NCBI GenBank assembly: GCA_900541965.1
Contig: UQLN01000021.1
Span: 4,455 to 68,454 of the forward strand
Reading direction: 5' to 3'
DNA from: an uncultured Parabacteroides sp.
GTDB taxonomy: Bacteria; Bacteroidota; Bacteroidia; Bacteroidales; Tannerellaceae
DNA length: 64,000 nucleotides
Shown here: piece by piece, positions 61,700-64,000 of the stretch
Layout: every line of letters starts with the position of its first letter
Numbering within the stretch: the first letter of the stretch is position 1
Notes under the pieces: model-generated
Seen by the model: the letters and a program-made list of their open reading frames with translations, nothing else
What the model was told of the DNA's origin: nothing
Database searches by the model: none
Made by a program: the position numbers and the translations under genes

Positions 61700-62638
61700 A
61701 TGGACATACAAGAAGCAAAAACAATCAGATTGGCAGATTATCTGCAAAGCATAGGCTATTCACCCGTAAAGCAACAGGGAAACAGCCTTTGGTACAAATC
61801 ACCATTCCGACAGGAGACTGAAGCATCTTTCAAAGTCAATACAGAGTTGAACCAATGGTTTGACTTCGGGCTTGGCAAAGGCGGTAATATCCTTGCATTG
61901 GCGAAAGAACTCTATCAGGATGATTACGTACCTGCCCTGTTGGAACGCATCGAACGGCAGACACCGCATATTCGTTCCACATCATTTCCTTTTCGCCAGC
62001 AACCATCCGAGCCGAGTTTCCAGCAGTTGGAAGTAAGAGAACTTGTACACCCTGCATTGCTCCGATACTTACAGGAGCGAGGTATTGATATGACAGTAGC
62101 CAAGAACGAATGTAAGGAACTGCACTTCACCCATAACAGCAAACCTTATTTTGCCATCGGTTTTGAGAATATGGCAGGAGGTTATGAAGTACGTAACCAA
62201 TTCTTCAAAGGCTGCATCGCTCCAAAAGACATCACGCACATACGGCAACAGGAACGACAGACAGATACATGCTACCTGTTCGAGGGTTTCATGGATTATC
62301 TGTCTTTCCTGACTATCCGCAAACGGAAGAATCCGCAATATCCTGACTTGAAAGGACAGGGCTACATGGTTCTCAACTCCGTTTCTAATTTAGACAAGGC
62401 GATTGAACGCTTATCGCATTATGAGCGCATTCACTGTTTTTTCGACAACGACCAAGCAGGAAATAGGGCTTACTGGGAATTGCAACGAACGTTCTCCTAT
62501 CGGGTTCGGGATGCTTCCATCCACTACGTAGGGCACAAGGATTTGAACGATTTCCTATGTGGCAAAAGAGCGGTGGAGAATAAAGCAAGCGAGGTTTCTG
62601 TCCGACCAAAAACGAAGAAGAAAGGATTCCGCATCTAA
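61700..62638 (+). CDS. TOPRIM-domain primase of the mobile element
   Basis: 312 residues related to DnaG-type primases. The N-terminal part aligns with the CHC2 zinc domain (LADYLQSIGYSPVKQQGNSL, WYKSPFRQETEASFKVN, FDFGLGKGGNILALA) but the usual Cys and His ligands are gone. The TOPRIM core has TCYLFEGFMDYLSFL and CFFDNDQAGNRAY (Glu and the Asp-x-Asp pair). It likely primes replication of the transferred strand or of the excised circle. Confidence 0.88.
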   Translation: MDIQEAKTIRLADYLQSIGYSPVKQQGNSLWYKSPFRQETEASFKVNTELNQWFDFGLGKGGNILALAKELYQDDYVPALLERIERQTPHIRSTSFPFRQQPSEPSFQQLEVRELVHPALLRYLQERGIDMTVAKNECKELHFTHNSKPYFAIGFENMAGGYEVRNQFFKGCIAPKDITHIRQQERQTDTCYLFEGFMDYLSFLTIRKRKNPQYPDLKGQGYMVLNSVSNLDKAIERLSHYERIHCFFDNDQAGNRAYWELQRTFSYRVRDASIHYVGHKDLNDFLCGKRAVENKASEVSVRPKTKKKGFRI

Positions 62639-62640
62639 GC

Positions 62641-62796
62641 CAAAAATCACATTTTTTTTAGGTTAGCAAGTTAATGTCGGTGTATTACAAATCCCGACCA
62701 CTTGCCCCTCAAAAGATGAGGGGAACGGCTCCCGATGGTCACGGATATTTCAAATTACGTTAACCAGATTATTCACTAAAAAAACAGATAGAACAG
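62641..62796. other. Candidate origin of transfer (oriT)
   Basis: Noncoding stretch directly upstream of the mobilization genes, with stems CCCCTC/GAGGGG (62705-62710, 62718-62723) and GTCGG/CCGAC (62676-62680, 62694-62698). Position and hairpins fit an oriT; no nick site identified. Confidence 0.45.
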
Positions 62797-63105
62797 ATGA
62801 AGAAAAACAACATAGTCACCTTGCGCCTGACAGACGATGAACTCGGCTGGCTGGGTGCTTTGTGCAGACGAGGCAAGCAGAGCAAGAGCGAAACCATCCG
62901 CTCGCTCATCATGAACGGTACGGTACGGGAACGAATCAGCAAAGAACACCTTGCGGTCATCCGTCAGTTGATTGGCGAAAGCACCAATCTTAACCAGTTG
63001 GCAAGACAGGCGAACACCTACGGTTTCTTTGCCGTAGCCGAGAAGTGTGAGAACATGGCAAAGGATGTGTCGCAACTCATAAACCGATTGAAAGATGATA
63101 GGTAA
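62797..63105 (+). CDS. MobC-like relaxosome accessory protein
   Basis: 102 residues with an N-terminal ribbon-helix-helix (VTLRLTDDELGWLGALCRR, SKSETIRSLIMNG) followed by the bacterial mobilization MobC-type helix pair (IGESTNLNQLARQANTYGFF). It should bind oriT and help the relaxase open the strands. It overlaps the relaxase gene by 11 bases. Confidence 0.9.
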   Translation: MKKNNIVTLRLTDDELGWLGALCRRGKQSKSETIRSLIMNGTVRERISKEHLAVIRQLIGESTNLNQLARQANTYGFFAVAEKCENMAKDVSQLINRLKDDR

Positions 63106-64000
63106 GCAGACGAAAGGGAGATCGTTCAGCGGTTGCGTGTGCTATGTGCTGAGAGAAGATAAGTCCAAGTTGCTGGAAGCAATTGGAATAGAGGGAACAC
63201 CTGAACAGATGGCGGAGCAATTCGAGTTACAGACGTTGCTCAATGACAAGGTGAAGAACACGGTCGGACATACTTCGCTCAACTTCTCGCCCGAAGACGG
63301 CGAACGGTTGCACCACGATGATGCACTCATGTTGCAGATAGCCCATGACTATATGGAGAAAATGGGAATAGCCAACACGCAGTACGTTGTAGCCCGACAT
63401 ACTGATAGGGAACATCCACATTGCCATATCGTTTTCAACCGTGTGGATAATGACGGCAAGACCATCAGCGACAAGAATGATTTTTACCGCAATGAGAAAG
63501 TTTGTAAGATGCTTACAGCCAAATACAGACTTCACTTTGCCAACGGCAAGGATAACATCAAAGAGGAACGCTTGCGACCATACGACAAAGCGAAGCATGA
63601 GGTTTACAAGGCACTGAAAGAGGAACTGCCCAATGCTCGAAATTGGGAAGAGCTGAAAGATGCACTTTCCCGTAGGGACATAGAACTAAAATTCAAGGTA
63701 AGCCGGACAACAAGAGAAAAACAGGGCGTAAAGTTTGAATATGGCGGTATTTCCTTTTCCGGCTCAAAGGTCAGTCGGGAGTTCAGTTACATGAACATCG
63801 ATTACCAATTAAGGCGGAATGCTTTTGAGGATGATTTCAACTACAGACAGGCAACCATCCGGCAACCGAGAGAGGAAGCGGTACAGACCGTACCGCAAAA
63901 CCGTTCTGAAGATAGTTCCAGTAGTGGCTTAGGTTTGTTCAGTATCAGTAGTTCGTCTTACAATGCTGCCGATGCGGAAGCCAACCAAGAAATGGCGGAG
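63095..64000 (+). CDS. Relaxase/mobilization nuclease, N-terminal part (cut by right edge)
   Basis: 302 residues visible, frame open to the window edge. It starts MIGKQTKGRSFSGCVCYVL, where a Tyr near residue 17 is the probable nucleophile. It has the three-His metal motif in ARHTDREHPHCHIVFNRVD, typical of MobA/VirD2-type (MOBP) relaxases, and NDFYRNEKVCKMLTAKYRLH. It nicks one strand at oriT and pilots it to a recipient using the transfer machinery of another element. ATG 63095 lies within the end of the MobC-like gene. Confidence 0.9.
   Translation, partial: MIGKQTKGRSFSGCVCYVLREDKSKLLEAIGIEGTPEQMAEQFELQTLLNDKVKNTVGHTSLNFSPEDGERLHHDDALMLQIAHDYMEKMGIANTQYVVARHTDREHPHCHIVFNRVDNDGKTISDKNDFYRNEKVCKMLTAKYRLHFANGKDNIKEERLRPYDKAKHEVYKALKEELPNARNWEELKDALSRRDIELKFKVSRTTREKQGVKFEYGGISFSGSKVSREFSYMNIDYQLRRNAFEDDFNYRQATIRQPREEAVQTVPQNRSEDSSSSGLGLFSISSSSYNAADAEANQEMAE

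Overview
The window reads as a chromosome segment of a gut-type Bacteroidales bacterium. The signs are SusC/SusD pairs, an ECF sigma/FecR pair, many GH92 genes, an UpxY-type NusG paralogue, TAnnTTTG promoter boxes, and a Bacteroides-type mobilizable element. The proteins look Tannerellaceae/Parabacteroides-like to me, but I could not test that. No rRNA, tRNA or CRISPR array was seen.

Bases 1-29346 form a large alpha-mannan or N-glycan utilisation region. A GH92 (cut by the left edge), an MFS sugar transporter and a GH38 form one operon. An ECF sigma factor, its FecR anti-sigma factor, SusC, SusD and a GH92 follow. After an accessory insert (a GC-richer lipoprotein gene, about 1.1 kb of repeat-rich DNA and a decayed MraY/WecA-like fragment) comes a diverged second SusC/SusD module. 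Its SusC has lost most of the STN signalling domain and carries a frameshift. Three consecutive GH92 genes close the region. The likely logic is that the first SusC senses substrate and signals through FecR to the sigma factor. That sigma factor could drive both SusCD modules, which share an upstream promoter-like block and leader. The GH92 and GH38 enzymes release mannose, and the MFS transporter imports it.

Bases 29486-57915 are mostly core and regulatory genes: a PAS/GAF histidine kinase, an orphan UpxY-like antiterminator converging on cobQ, a bacterioferritin, a phosphoethanolamine transferase coupled to a hybrid kinase, a DUF418 membrane protein, a sigma-54 response regulator, pyrB-pyrI-flavin reductase, a kinase plus shortened regulator opposite an FtsX-type permease, an OmpR-type two-component pair opposite a PepSY-like lipoprotein, peptidase M24 plus alkaline phosphatase, and M48 peptidase plus LemA.

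Bases 58298-64000 are the left part of an integrated mobilizable element running past the right edge: tyrosine integrase, small RhuM-like protein, primase/helicase, TOPRIM primase, MobC-like protein and relaxase.

The most notable signals are: an 18-bp perfect inverted repeat bracketing a promoter and hairpin just before the ECF sigma gene (candidate phase-variable switch for the mannan locus); a second, 29-bp perfect inverted repeat around a strong promoter next to the decayed glycosyltransferase; paired leaders with mutually exclusive hairpins before both susC genes; and a highly structured stretch between the two replication genes of the mobile element.
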